Source of the DNA: Planctomycetaceae bacterium
GTDB lineage: Bacteria; Planctomycetota; Planctomycetia; Planctomycetales; Planctomycetaceae
Reading direction: 5' to 3'
Assembly: GCA_020638955.1 (NCBI GenBank)
Contig: JACKHO010000001.1
Coordinates: 1-64,000, forward strand
DNA: 64,000 nucleotides
The translations under genes were made by a program, and so were the position numbers. Shown piece after piece: positions 1-9,315 of the stretch; position 1 is the stretch's first letter, and each line of letters starts with the position of its first letter. A model generated the notes under the pieces. It was not told the DNA's origin. It made no database searches and was given only the letters and a program-made list of their open reading frames with translations.

Positions 1-2525
1 TTCTGTGCGTATGCAAGTTGTGTGAGCACCACTCCTTGACGTTGAGTGATTGTCAAGGTTTGCAAGCGTTCCTTGCGGGATTGAAAGTCTGCGTAACTCG
101 CAGCAAGTTCCGCTGACAGCTTTTTGATTCTCGCCAGTTGAGCAATTGAGCGTTGTTCATTCGTTTCGTCTTCGACATCGCGGAGATCGCTCTTTAGCTT
201 GCCGATCTCCATTGTGTTTAATTCGTTTGTAAGTTTAATTGAGTTGTACTTAGCATCCTTTTGGGTTATCTCGGACTTTTGCTTGGCTATCGTCCCCTCG
301 TGCTCGCTAATAGTTTCCAGTTGCGCGCCGATAGTGCCTTCTCGCTCGTCGACCGTCGCCTCTAGTTTTCCAATCTTTACTTCCTTTTCTTTGTCCTTGT
401 ACACATAGACGACAACGGAGCTCACCGTGAAGATTAGGGCGAGGGTCAGAATGCTTACTATGGCCGCTGACAGCCGGTTACGGTGCTTCTGCTTGGCGCG
501 GATGTCACGGCTTCTGTTAATGAGTCGTGTTTCGTCTTCGGTCCAGGCCCGGGTTCCCAGTTGACCTTCTTCGACAATTTGCAGATCAATGGCGTCGAGT
601 GGTGCGCCTTCTTTGCCATCGGCCCAGTCCGCAATGCGGTTGTCGAGGATGCGGCGGGCGCGCTGGCCAGGGTAATTCGATTCTTCCAGCTTGGCACGCA
701 CGAGCGGCGCCAATGTGTCGTGCACCAGACGGGCTGATTGATTCTCTTTCGAGTCGCCATCGCCCGAGATGGTAATAAGATACGCCTGCTCGCAAAGCTG
801 CATGGTGCGAGACAGAAGGCCGTCCTCGACTTGATGAGGGTAGAGCGATTTGAGCACGTCCAGTGAGTTTTCCGCAGACGTGCCCAGCGGCGTTGTATGG
901 TGGCCGAGCAGGTCGAGCAGGAACCCTGTGTCAACTGCTGTCGGGGTGTGCTTCTGGATGAGTCGAATTTGTTGCTCCAGGAACTTGTCAAGCAGAATGC
1001 CAGCTCGCTGGAGTGTGTGGTACAGGCTCTTGTCGAACCTGGGATTTCGCGATGAACTGCGGACCGCTTCAATCCACATACGGGTCAGCAGGATTTGCAG
1101 CGTGGGCGCGACAGGTGTGTTGGGGTCGGCGAGGAGGTCGTCAGCAATGGCTTCCGGCAGACCGTCCTCAATGGTCAGCCGATAGTGTTTGCGAAGGCGT
1201 GATGAGTCTGCTGGTCCCCGAATTGCTTCAATAATTCCGCGGCGGTCGAGTCGTTCAATGAAATCGCGTTCATAGGGGAGACGGACATTAGCCAAATGTT
1301 CATCGATTTCGGCGAACCACTCCTTGCGAAATCCTAAGATGATGCGCCCCTGCGGACGCTGCCTGGCATCGCCGAAAATGGCCCGGAGGCATCCAGCAAA
1401 TTTGGCGAGCTCATCTCGATCGTTTGGGCAGGGCTTGGTGAAAGCCTCTTCAACTTGGTCGAGGATGATGACGAGTGGCTTTCCCTTTGCCTTCTCTTTT
1501 GCTTTCCAGGAAACCCGAGGCGATTTGGAATTCCCCTCGGGCAACAGGGCCTTCTGTAATGTTTGCGCGAGCCCCAGACGCACGTCGCGCCGGATGTAGA
1601 CGACTTCGTAATTCTGTCCTAATCGCGGAATAAGGCCGGCATCGAGCAGGGAGGATTTCCCTACGCCAGCGGGCCCGTAATAAAGCATGATCGGAGCGGC
1701 ATCGGGCGAGGTGATGCGCTGGTACATGTTGCGGATGTCGTGCCCACGTCCGAAGAATATGGGTGCGTCCTCCGCCCGGAAGCGATGCAAATGGCGGAAC
1801 GGCTGCTTAGGCAGGTCCATGAGCGGAAGTTCCGGTAGCCCAAACAGCGGATCGCCAGCGGCCTCCGGAAGGCTCCATTCCGTGGCGCGCTTGGAACCTT
1901 CGCGGCTCCGCAGAAACCAGGGCCAGCGGTCTGACTTAATGGCATCAACTTCACCGTCGACGGGAATTAAGAGACGGGAAATTTCGCCACCGCTGGCAGC
2001 ACGGGCCTCGGCCACCGCCTCCTGGAATGACGAATTGATGGTTGCTCCCGACGCGAGACCTTTGTAGAAGCGCGCAGAAAGCTGCGTGGCGATGCCATCG
2101 TCTATCGACTGTGTGGTGGCGATGACGGAATCGACGCCGCTCTGGAGCAGTGCATCGGTCTGTTTTTCGGTGGAGCAGCCATTCAGAAAAACGAGCTGCA
2201 AACCGGGTTGGCGTCCCAGAAAGTGTGCCAGGCCTGCGGCACCGGCAGCCTTCGCGTGTCCCTCTGAGGTTTCCAGTAACAACTGAAATCCATTGGCATG
2301 GCCACCGTAGTGGAAAATCGCAACGCGACTGCGGTACTTCTGGAACGCGTTGAAGATTTCATCCAACGTGGCGTTTGGGATGACCACCAGCTCGCACAAA
2401 TTCTCTACGTTGGACAGAGCCGCTTTGAGCTTCCGCGTTTCTTCGGGCAAGTTGCGAAGGTAGCGGACAGTATCGGCTCTGTCATTCGCGAATGCCGCGA
2501 TGATAACGGGAAGTTCTTTGCTCAT
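1..2525 (-). CDS. CHAT-domain STAND ATPase with membrane anchor (partial, runs off left edge)
   Basis: Translating from the ATG at 2525 gives an open frame of at least 841 residues with no stop before the window edge, so the C terminus is missing. Residues 1-200 look like a CHAT (caspase-related) protease domain: a hydrophobic strand, then FHYGGHANG (His76) and VFLNGCST (Cys117), the expected His/Cys pair. A STAND/AAA-type NTPase follows: an FFGRGHDI entry motif, Walker A GPAGVGKSS at 284-292, and an acidic Walker B VIILDQVEEAF around Asp356. A hydrophobic segment at about 683-708 can span the membrane, and a charged heptad-like stretch follows it. Proteins of this build often end in WD40 or TPR sensor repeats, but that part is outside the window. 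It starts 42 bp after the caspase gene on the same strand, so the two are probably co-transcribed. I infer a signalling or cell-death role; the domains are clear, the biology is not. Confidence 0.85.
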   Translation of the reverse strand, partial: MSKELPVIIAAFANDRADTVRYLRNLPEETRKLKAALSNVENLCELVVIPNATLDEIFNAFQKYRSRVAIFHYGGHANGFQLLLETSEGHAKAAGAAGLAHFLGRQPGLQLVFLNGCSTEKQTDALLQSGVDSVIATTQSIDDGIATQLSARFYKGLASGATINSSFQEAVAEARAASGGEISRLLIPVDGEVDAIKSDRWPWFLRSREGSKRATEWSLPEAAGDPLFGLPELPLMDLPKQPFRHLHRFRAEDAPIFFGRGHDIRNMYQRITSPDAAPIMLYYGPAGVGKSSLLDAGLIPRLGQNYEVVYIRRDVRLGLAQTLQKALLPEGNSKSPRVSWKAKEKAKGKPLVIILDQVEEAFTKPCPNDRDELAKFAGCLRAIFGDARQRPQGRIILGFRKEWFAEIDEHLANVRLPYERDFIERLDRRGIIEAIRGPADSSRLRKHYRLTIEDGLPEAIADDLLADPNTPVAPTLQILLTRMWIEAVRSSSRNPRFDKSLYHTLQRAGILLDKFLEQQIRLIQKHTPTAVDTGFLLDLLGHHTTPLGTSAENSLDVLKSLYPHQVEDGLLSRTMQLCEQAYLITISGDGDSKENQSARLVHDTLAPLVRAKLEESNYPGQRARRILDNRIADWADGKEGAPLDAIDLQIVEEGQLGTRAWTEDETRLINRSRDIRAKQKHRNRLSAAIVSILTLALIFTVSSVVVYVYKDKEKEVKIGKLEATVDEREGTIGAQLETISEHEGTIAKQKSEITQKDAKYNSIKLTNELNTMEIGKLKSDLRDVEDETNEQRSIAQLARIKKLSAELAASYADFQSRKERLQTLTITQRQGVVLTQLAYAQ

Positions 2526-2567
2526 GGATGTGCTCGTCTTGAGTTACAGGTGGTCAGTAACTGCCAA

Positions 2568-4478
2568 TTATTTTCGTACGAGCCGGTACGAAAGGGCGGC
2601 TGCTGTCCAGTCCTCAGTTTCTTCCACTTCCACCGGCTGCAGCAGTCGTGTGCCACTTCCCATGTTGGCTTGCTGCAAAAGTTTTCCGAGTGGTGAAGAA
2701 GGTGTTGACCGAGTGCCGGGTTGTTTGCCGCGAGCGTCCATGTGCAGCATGTCGAATTCAGTTTCCGAACGGGTGGCGAACAGTTTGACGAATTCCTGCA
2801 CTTCCGTCCGATTTTCGTTTGGGCCAAAACCGAGCTGAAATGCCCCGGTCTGCACGGAATTTCCTGGTTGGATGGCAATGTGTTCTCCCGCCCGCGTCGG
2901 CCAGACGGGGCCGACTGAACCGTCGTACCCGAAGCTCAGCACGGAGAAATACAGAGGCACTGTTCCGCTGTTCGTGAACTCGAAACGGACCTGTGTCCCT
3001 TCGGTAATGGCGGGAGACGCCTCGTTCGAATCGTCAATTGCTGGCCCTTTGACGTGCACGAGTTTGACGCTCGCGGATCCGGAGAGCGCCGTCTCTGGGG
3101 AATTGTTTTGGATGGCCAGGGCGTTTTTGTACTTCGTCCATTTCCGGAGCGCGGCGGCGAGGCTTTCGAGATTGCTGGCCGACAAACCGAACTCCAAATC
3201 AGCAATGCTGACGGAGTCACCCTCAGCCGTGACGAGAAAGTGAGCCGACTTGTCGTCCGTTACCTTGACGAAATCAGCCATGTCTGCGGCGGAGAGACGC
3301 TGCTTAATGGCCGCGCTCAACTTCTCATCACCCACCTCAATACACACCGTCCGCTTGAGGTCGGTCTGTGTCACTGCCAGCGGTTTGAGTCGTGCATAGA
3401 CAGGGGCCTCTCCACCGGGCTGAATGCTGCAGCGGCTCGATGTGGCGTCCGGCGACTCAATGGTGATTTTGCCAATCGGTTTGGTGGTCTCGGTGACCGT
3501 CGACGTGCTGGCGGGATAAACTTCCAGTTCCACGCCCTTGTCCATCCCGTGGACGGAACCGGCATCAATCCAGCACTCATTCCCTTCTACTTTGGTAACA
3601 GTAATCCAAAGCTCGCGTTGCGGCTGAATGCCAGAAAAGAGCAGCCGGTCGCGAGCTCCTTCGCACTGCGGTGTCTGCTGGGGATACCACTGCCAAATCT
3701 GGTTGGCGACGCGCTTGTGGAAATCGCGGCACGAAATGGGATCGGGTGTCAAGCGGTTGAGTTCGCCTGCCAGTGCGAACGTCATGGCACCGTAGACCAC
3801 CGTTTCCGAGCCGGTCTCATCCTTGTGCTCCTGCGCACACTGAGTGTTGCTGCAGGCCGCAAACAATACGTGATTGTCTGGTGTGTCATCGTCCACCGCT
3901 GTAGCGGTACTACGGGTTCCCGCCTTAATGGTGGAAGGCGCTGGTGCCGGTTGATCTCGCATGTCCGCAGGACACTGCCGGGTGACCAGTTCGGTGTCGC
4001 GCGTCCCCGATCCTGAGTGACAACAATCGAGAATAACGGTCGTGTTGTCTGTGTACTGCCCCAGTTCCTTCAGTAGTTCACCAAGCTCCCAGTCTTTAAT
4101 GTCGAACACGCCCTCAACTCGAGAGTCATGGGGCACAATGGTTTCATCGAGTCCATTCGGCTTGGTGCCTGTGGGGTCCTTAGCTTGTGAACCGTGCCCA
4201 CTGAAGTGGAATAAGAACACCGGAGCCGGTTCTGGTTTGCCTGCAGCCGCCCAGGCCTTCGCCGGATCAATCAGGTGCTCACGAAAAGCCTTCTTAATGC
4301 CCAGATGCGTCGCTTCCGAGTCCAGCAGGATGCGTAATTGGTTCGGCGGTACGTCAAATCGCTTCTTCAGGACCGATTCAATCAGCCGAATGTCGTTGAC
4401 GCACCCCTTCAGGTCTGGGATGAACTCTGCGACGTAGTCATTAATCCCGACGAGTAAAGCCTGGAGTTTCTGATTCAT
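2568..4478 (-). CDS. Caspase-family (metacaspase-like, peptidase C14) protein with DUF4384-like C terminus
   Basis: 636 residues from the ATG at 4478, where the family start MNQKLQALLVGIND begins; upstream in-frame codons look non-coding. The p20 fold is complete: GINDY at 11-15, the HFSGHGS motif with catalytic His95 and the LDCCHSGSG motif with catalytic Cys153, followed by a FAACS strand. Metacaspases cut after Arg or Lys. There is no signal peptide or membrane segment. The middle is not recognised; the last 130 or so residues (strands with FTNSGTVPLYFSVL and GPVWP) resemble DUF4384, common in bacterial caspase-family proteins. It is the upstream gene of a probable two-gene operon with the CHAT-STAND protein. 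I infer that the partner may activate or be cleaved by it. The protease assignment is firm; substrate and role are unknown. Confidence 0.9.
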   Translation of the reverse strand: MNQKLQALLVGINDYVAEFIPDLKGCVNDIRLIESVLKKRFDVPPNQLRILLDSEATHLGIKKAFREHLIDPAKAWAAAGKPEPAPVFLFHFSGHGSQAKDPTGTKPNGLDETIVPHDSRVEGVFDIKDWELGELLKELGQYTDNTTVILDCCHSGSGTRDTELVTRQCPADMRDQPAPAPSTIKAGTRSTATAVDDDTPDNHVLFAACSNTQCAQEHKDETGSETVVYGAMTFALAGELNRLTPDPISCRDFHKRVANQIWQWYPQQTPQCEGARDRLLFSGIQPQRELWITVTKVEGNECWIDAGSVHGMDKGVELEVYPASTSTVTETTKPIGKITIESPDATSSRCSIQPGGEAPVYARLKPLAVTQTDLKRTVCIEVGDEKLSAAIKQRLSAADMADFVKVTDDKSAHFLVTAEGDSVSIADLEFGLSASNLESLAAALRKWTKYKNALAIQNNSPETALSGSASVKLVHVKGPAIDDSNEASPAITEGTQVRFEFTNSGTVPLYFSVLSFGYDGSVGPVWPTRAGEHIAIQPGNSVQTGAFQLGFGPNENRTEVQEFVKLFATRSETEFDMLHMDARGKQPGTRSTPSSPLGKLLQQANMGSGTRLLQPVEVEETEDWTAAALSYRLVRK

Positions 4479-4622
4479 TGTGTCTGCTCTTCGCTGTCCG
4501 GCCGTTTGCCATATTGCCAGATTTCTACCCGACAAAGTGTATTCTTATCGTACAGTTGCCGCTTGAGCGTTTGCAATGGGGGTGATCTAACTGATTTCGT
4601 CCTTTCTAGTTCAAACGAAAAC

Positions 4623-4652
4623 GGCCACCTGGAGTAATCGCTCCAGGTGGCC
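4623..4652 (-). terminator. Hairpin terminator after the SulP gene
   Basis: A perfect 12-bp stem (GGCCACCTGGAG / CTCCAGGTGGCC) with loop TAATCG lies 68 nt beyond the transporter stop and, read on the minus strand, is followed by the T-rich run GTTTTCGTTT. It separates the transporter from the caspase operon. The tract is interrupted, so termination strength is uncertain. Confidence 0.7.
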
Positions 4653-4720
4653 ACCATTACGGCTGATTGTTGTCCCTTGTCCGATCCAGTTACCTGAAAT
4701 ATGACAGGAGTCAACGAGTC

Positions 4721-6724
4721 TTACGCATGTTCGTGAACTGGTGCGGGCTCCGGAATATCGCAGTAAACGACGTCGACCGTTTCCACCGATGCGGAAACGG
4801 CATGATTCGGTACCACCTCGTTCTTAATGAAGTCGAGGACATCATCACAGGTGTGACGTGGCAGCAACAGTTCAATACGGACACGTCCGTCAGTGGAATC
4901 GACGGTTCCATCAGCGGCGAGGGAAATTCCCTGGCAGGGCAGCGAAGTGAATCCAGCCGCGCCAATTCGGAGCAGATTTTCTTCAAGCCATTCCTCGATA
5001 TCGGATGCGACCACAATGGTCAGGCGACGCATGGAGGCCAAGCCCTTCTTGCGGGCAGCGCGCGAACTGTCGGAAAGTGGCTGGAGCGAATCGAGTCCGC
5101 GTACTTCAAACGTCAGTCCTTCCTGCTCAAACTCCCGTTTCATTTCATCCAGTTTCTCCATGACGCTGTGGTCCACCAGCACGGTATTGGAGACGTCGAC
5201 AATGAGATTGCGTCTTTGGACCAGACCGATTTGCTCGATTTGGCGGCGGAACGGAATCCAGTTGCTGAACACCGCCGACTCGCGAGCGACAATGAGGCTC
5301 GTGTTGTCGTTAACGTCCTCAACTTCAATGAATGGTTTGAAAAGCGACTTAACAGGTACACCGTTGGCGATGTGAATCACCATTTTCAGTAGAATGCCGA
5401 TGCCAATACCAATCAGCAGGTCCGTTGCCAGCACAGCAATTAGCGTTGCCACGAAAATCGCCAGTTGTTCTTTACCAATACGGTAGACGTGAATGAACTC
5501 GTTGGGGTGAGCCAGTCGAAAGCCGGTGTAAATGAGCATCGCGGCCAAGGCGGCCAGAGGGATGCGGTGCAGCGCCATCGGAATGAAAGCGACGCAAGCC
5601 AGCAGGAACACACCGTGCCAGAAGTCGGCGAATCGAGTCTTGGCTCCGTTATCGATGTTTGCTTTCGACCGGACGATTTCCGAAATCATCGGGAGGCCGC
5701 CAATAAATGACACGCATAAATTGGCGAAACCGACCGCGACAATGTCACGGTCCATGCTGGTTTTGCGTTTCCACGGATCCAACAGGTCGACGGCTTTCGA
5801 ACTCAGTACCGACTCCAGGCTTCCAATCGCAAAGAACATGAACACCCATTTCCAGGCAATAAATGTGCTCAGGGCTCCGAAATTTGGAAACGTAACATAG
5901 TCGAACATACCAAAGACGCGGTCAGGCATGTCAACGAGGTACTGCTCGCTCACCTCGTACACGTGATCCTTCAGTAAAGGTACTGAATACTTGTGCGTGT
6001 GCATTAGGTCGAAGCCCATTCCCATTGGGATAGCGACCAGCAAGACCACGAACGGCGCAGGAATGCTCTTGAGCAACTTGAATTTGCTGCCAAGAAATGG
6101 CCAGAGAAACATGATGGCAACGCTAATTAATCCAATGATGGCAATTGCCGGATTTGCATGCGCAACGTACGCCGGAAACTCGCGCAACATCTCCAGCGGT
6201 TCCGATGCGCCAATCGCTTTTACTTCGTCACGAGTGACACCCAATGCGAATGGGATTTGTTTGATGATAATGATGACGCCAATCGCAGCGAGCATCCCGT
6301 GAACTGTTGCGGAGGGGAAGAATTCTCCCAGAATGCCCCCCCGGAATAATCCAAAGAGGACTTGAAGTACGGCGGCCGCAACTCCAACGGCGAGTGCGGC
6401 CTGATACGCCGCCGTACCAGCGTCAACCCCGTAGTGTTCTCTGAATTCCGTAATACAGCCGTAAGTGATGACAATGAGTCCTGCGGCCGGGCCCTTGATG
6501 GTCAGTTCACTGTTACTAAGAAACGTAGTCAGCAGAGCGCCCACAATGGCCGTGAATACACCCGCGATTGGGGGGTAGCCACTCGCAGATGAAATCGCGA
6601 GGCACAGCGGCAATGCAATGAGAAAAACCAGCAGACCGGATTTGATGTCGCTCTGCAGATACTTGAGAAATCCTGTGGCATCACCACGTGGGATTTCACC
6701 TGGTACTCTTGATTTATTAGGCAT
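4721..6724 (-). CDS. SulP-family anion transporter with STAS and C-terminal PII-like domain
   Basis: 667 residues. The first 455 or so form the multi-span SulP (SLC26) membrane domain, recognisable from GLLVFLIALPLCLAIS near the start, the PPIAGVFTAIVG strand and GPAAGLIVI. A STAS domain spans about 465-550. From residue 565 a further domain starts MRRLTIVVAS, continues through LRIGAAGFTS and RVRIELLLP and ends SVETVDVVYC; this order matches the PII-like/SbtB fold. SulP proteins move sulfate, bicarbonate or other anions, and SbtB-type proteins regulate bicarbonate transport, so a built-in regulator of bicarbonate or sulfate uptake is a reasonable inference. The gene stands alone with its own terminator. 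The transporter call is strong; the PII-like call rests on pattern alone and the substrate is unknown. Confidence 0.92.
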   Translation of the reverse strand: MPNKSRVPGEIPRGDATGFLKYLQSDIKSGLLVFLIALPLCLAISSASGYPPIAGVFTAIVGALLTTFLSNSELTIKGPAAGLIVITYGCITEFREHYGVDAGTAAYQAALAVGVAAAVLQVLFGLFRGGILGEFFPSATVHGMLAAIGVIIIIKQIPFALGVTRDEVKAIGASEPLEMLREFPAYVAHANPAIAIIGLISVAIMFLWPFLGSKFKLLKSIPAPFVVLLVAIPMGMGFDLMHTHKYSVPLLKDHVYEVSEQYLVDMPDRVFGMFDYVTFPNFGALSTFIAWKWVFMFFAIGSLESVLSSKAVDLLDPWKRKTSMDRDIVAVGFANLCVSFIGGLPMISEIVRSKANIDNGAKTRFADFWHGVFLLACVAFIPMALHRIPLAALAAMLIYTGFRLAHPNEFIHVYRIGKEQLAIFVATLIAVLATDLLIGIGIGILLKMVIHIANGVPVKSLFKPFIEVEDVNDNTSLIVARESAVFSNWIPFRRQIEQIGLVQRRNLIVDVSNTVLVDHSVMEKLDEMKREFEQEGLTFEVRGLDSLQPLSDSSRAARKKGLASMRRLTIVVASDIEEWLEENLLRIGAAGFTSLPCQGISLAADGTVDSTDGRVRIELLLPRHTCDDVLDFIKNEVVPNHAVSASVETVDVVYCDIPEPAPVHEHA

Positions 6725-7533
6725 TGATTTCTTCTTTCTATGTTGACGGAATGCAGCCGCGACCTTCGAGCGGGGCTGTTGGCGTCAATTGGTAAGCGGG
6801 TGGGCAGGTAGCGATGTCTGTGTGGACCCTAAGCTGGTCCATTCAGATGCAAATGGGAGGGAAACTTCGCGTAGATTTGGAGCGAAGTGGCGCAAAGGTT
6901 AGGGGCTTTGGCCGTGGATGGCGGGGCGAATCGCAGGCCCGAGGCGTATGCTGTGCGTGGGGCTGAAGAGGCGGTCGCGTTTGTGGGACCAGAGCGAGCG
7001 AGCGGCCCAAGGCAATGGGCGAAGAAACTCAGTGTCTGAAGAGCACTGGTGCCATTTGTCGACGTTCCCAGCAGGAGAGCGGGGAGGAGAAATGGCCGTT
7101 AACGAAAACTTAATATCCTGGAGCGGAAACCACATGAGCAGCAAATAGATGGACTCGCGGGCCATCCAGCGTTGCCACTTGAAGTGGGTGGACCGGTGAG
7201 GCAACTCCGGAGGGGGGTCCTCATCACATTCCCGGTTCTGCGCCTGTGTCGACGGCGCGGGGAATTCGTTCATTCAGAGTATTCCCGTTTCAAGGAGTCA
7301 AAAGTGGCTTGGCAAAAATCAGCCATTCTTCAGCGATTCGCCGCATTCGGTGTGAAGAACTCTTTTGATGTGCGGTTATACCAGTGTCCAATTGCGGTTT
7401 TGGTACATCTGGAACACAGAGGCCCAGCCGTTTGCTGGCAGCCTGTTGGAGACTATAATACCCCCAAGATCTGACTTGTGTCGAGAGTGCAGTCATGAGC
7501 GGTCGAAATTCCGAAATTTGGTATTCCGAGACA
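6725..7533. other. Intergenic region, no gene recognised
   Basis: About 800 bp between the divergent SulP and mqnA genes. Short open frames exist on both strands (for example 6899-7273 minus) but none has a recognisable motif, signal peptide or convincing ribosome binding site. Promoters for both flanking genes must lie here; I could not place them with confidence. Confidence 0.5.
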
Positions 7534-8361
7534 ATGCTGCGAGTTGGAGCCGTCAGCTATTTGAACAGCAAGCCCCTCATTGAGGGCTTCGAAAGCTGTG
7601 CGCCAGAGGCTGAACTCGTGCTCGATTTTCCGAGCCGTCTGGCTGACGACCTCGCCTTGGGAACGCTCGACGTCGCCCTCATTCCGTCGGTCGAAGCCTT
7701 CGGTCGCCCCGACTATGAAGTCGTCTCAGACGCATGCGTCGCCACGCATGGACCGGTGCTGAGTGTAAAACTGTACTCCCGGGTGCATCCCGGAGACATC
7801 CAAACGCTGGCCCTCGACGAAGGTTCCCGCACCAGCGCCGCATTGGTGCGCGTGATGCTGGCCGAGCGGTTCGGCGTCACGCCACAACTCGTTCCGTTCC
7901 CGCTGGGGCAGGGCGTCTCTGATTCCAAGGCCGACGCCGTACTCTCCATTGGCGACCGCGCCATTCAGCCACCTGCGGAAAACTTCCATACCGTCTGGGA
8001 CTTGGGTGAAGAATGGCTGAAGTGGACGGGACTCCCCTTCGTGTTCGCCATGTGGGTCACTCGCAAAGACGTGGAACTCGGCGACGTGGAGTTGGCCATC
8101 GGTCAGGCACGCGATTTGGGACTGCAGCGGCTCCCCGCAATTGCCCGTCGAGAGGCACCGAAGCTCGGTATCAGTTACGAGCAGGCGCTGGACTATCTGG
8201 AAAAGAATCTCCACTTCCGCATTGGTTCAGCAGAACGTCACTCGCTGGAACTGTTTCGCGAGTTGGTGGTCGAACAGGGAATCGCACCGCCTGGAGAACT
8301 CGTGTTTCGACCAGTCCCCACCGCAGCGCGGCCGAAGTCCCTCGTTGCCTGCGAAAGTTGA
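7534..8361 (+). CDS. mqnA: Chorismate dehydratase, futalosine menaquinone pathway
   Basis: 275 residues from the ATG at 7534, chosen because the family starts MLRVGAVSYLNSKPL; an in-frame ATG at 7495 would add 13 atypical residues. MqnA removes water from chorismate to give 3-enolpyruvylbenzoate, the first step of the futalosine route to menaquinone. The N-terminal signature RVGAVSYLNSKPLIEGF, the DVALIPSVEAF strand and the SIGDRA motif fit the periplasmic-binding-protein-like fold of MqnA/MqnD. The N-terminal signature favours MqnA over MqnD. No other menaquinone gene is in the window, so the pathway is dispersed. Transcribed alone and convergent with the TlpA-like gene. Confidence 0.88.
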   Translation: MLRVGAVSYLNSKPLIEGFESCAPEAELVLDFPSRLADDLALGTLDVALIPSVEAFGRPDYEVVSDACVATHGPVLSVKLYSRVHPGDIQTLALDEGSRTSAALVRVMLAERFGVTPQLVPFPLGQGVSDSKADAVLSIGDRAIQPPAENFHTVWDLGEEWLKWTGLPFVFAMWVTRKDVELGDVELAIGQARDLGLQRLPAIARREAPKLGISYEQALDYLEKNLHFRIGSAERHSLELFRELVVEQGIAPPGELVFRPVPTAARPKSLVACES

Positions 8362-8392
8362 TCAAAGCGACAGACCATTTCACGTTCCGGTG

Positions 8393-8414
8393 GCACAGAC
8401 ATGCCTGTCTGTGC
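8393..8414. repeat. Dispersed palindrome (CACAGACA type), copy 1
   Basis: Perfect 9-bp stem GCACAGACA / TGTCTGTGC around TGCC, preceded by CCGGTG and followed by TTTC. A near-identical copy is at 40550-40569. It sits 31 bp after the mqnA stop, between convergent genes, so it could also end transcription from either side. Confidence 0.7.
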
Positions 8415-8459
8415 TTTCACGCAACATAATTCGACATGGGAAAGCTGGTGAAGTAGTCG

Positions 8460-9119
8460 CTACTCAGCGAGCAGCTTCTCAACCAGCGGAATGACGTGGT
8501 TCTCGTACACCGCTTCGTCAGGGTTTTCAGATTTGGTATCTGGGAATTGTCCCACAATTTCGCCCGCCTGATTGATAACGTAAATGGCAGGGACGGCCTG
8601 GTGCGGAATCTTCTTCCCGAAAATGTCCTCGGCTGCGGTGCTGCAGACAACGTTAGTGCAAACCGCTTTCTGTTCCTGGAGAAACTTCAGAACATCTTCA
8701 CGACACTTTTCGACGGGATAATCTTCGAGCCCGTCGTAATCCAGAGCGACAGACAGGCAGGTCACTTTGTCGCCCAGGCGATGATGCAGCGCCACAAGAT
8801 TCGGAAACTCTTTGCGACACGGAGCACAGTATGTGGTCCACAAATCCATGACCACCACTTTGCCACTCTGACCACGGATGAATTCCTCGGTTTCATCCCA
8901 GCTTTTAATACTGGCGGTGACCTCTTCCGTTTCGACAGTTTCCTCTGACTGTCCTTCCGGTGCGGGCGTCATTTCCTCTTCCGGAGTGACAGCCGTTCCG
9001 GGCTGCGGCACTTCAGGTTCGGTATCGGGCCCGGTATCTCCTGAGCCGCCACAACCGGCGAGTGAGAACGTAAAGAGAGCCAACAGGAGTAGAGACCAAC
9101 GTGTCATTGCGACGCTCAT
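8460..9119 (-). CDS. TlpA/ResA-like thioredoxin-fold lipoprotein
   Basis: 219 residues from the ATG at 9119 (another ATG at 9107 is possible). A signal peptide ends in the lipobox SLAGC, predicting a lipid-anchored envelope protein, followed by an acidic low-complexity linker of about 55 residues. The thioredoxin fold contains LWTTYCAPCRKEF, with CAPC in the position of the TlpA/ResA active site, and a cis-Pro loop near VPAIYVINQAGEIVG. Such proteins reduce disulfides in exported proteins or cytochromes. It is divergent from a second thioredoxin-fold lipoprotein at 9316 that lacks the CxxC. The exact substrate cannot be told. Confidence 0.85.
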   Translation of the reverse strand: MSVAMTRWSLLLLALFTFSLAGCGGSGDTGPDTEPEVPQPGTAVTPEEEMTPAPEGQSEETVETEEVTASIKSWDETEEFIRGQSGKVVVMDLWTTYCAPCRKEFPNLVALHHRLGDKVTCLSVALDYDGLEDYPVEKCREDVLKFLQEQKAVCTNVVCSTAAEDIFGKKIPHQAVPAIYVINQAGEIVGQFPDTKSENPDEAVYENHVIPLVEKLLAE

Positions 9120-9315
9120 TGATTGGGGTAAGTGGGCAGTGCTCAATATGTTGGCACAATGGGGGCGGGACATCCAGTCGAGTTCGTCTTGCCACATATT
9201 TGTAAAATGGAATACAACCCCGGCGGTTTCTGCCGATCGGCCTTTTCGTTTCCCAGGAAGGGAACAGAATGGTCGTTCGTCATCGGTACGTTTCCAGAAG
9301 CAAGGGATTGCGAAA

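Noticed and set aside
3054..4016. Open frame of 320 codons on the plus strand
   Set aside because: It is antisense to the metacaspase gene, whose catalytic motifs are complete; no motif in the plus frame.
6899..7273. 124-codon minus-strand frame in the SulP-mqnA gap
   Set aside because: No signal peptide, motif or ribosome binding site; composition is unlike the neighbours.
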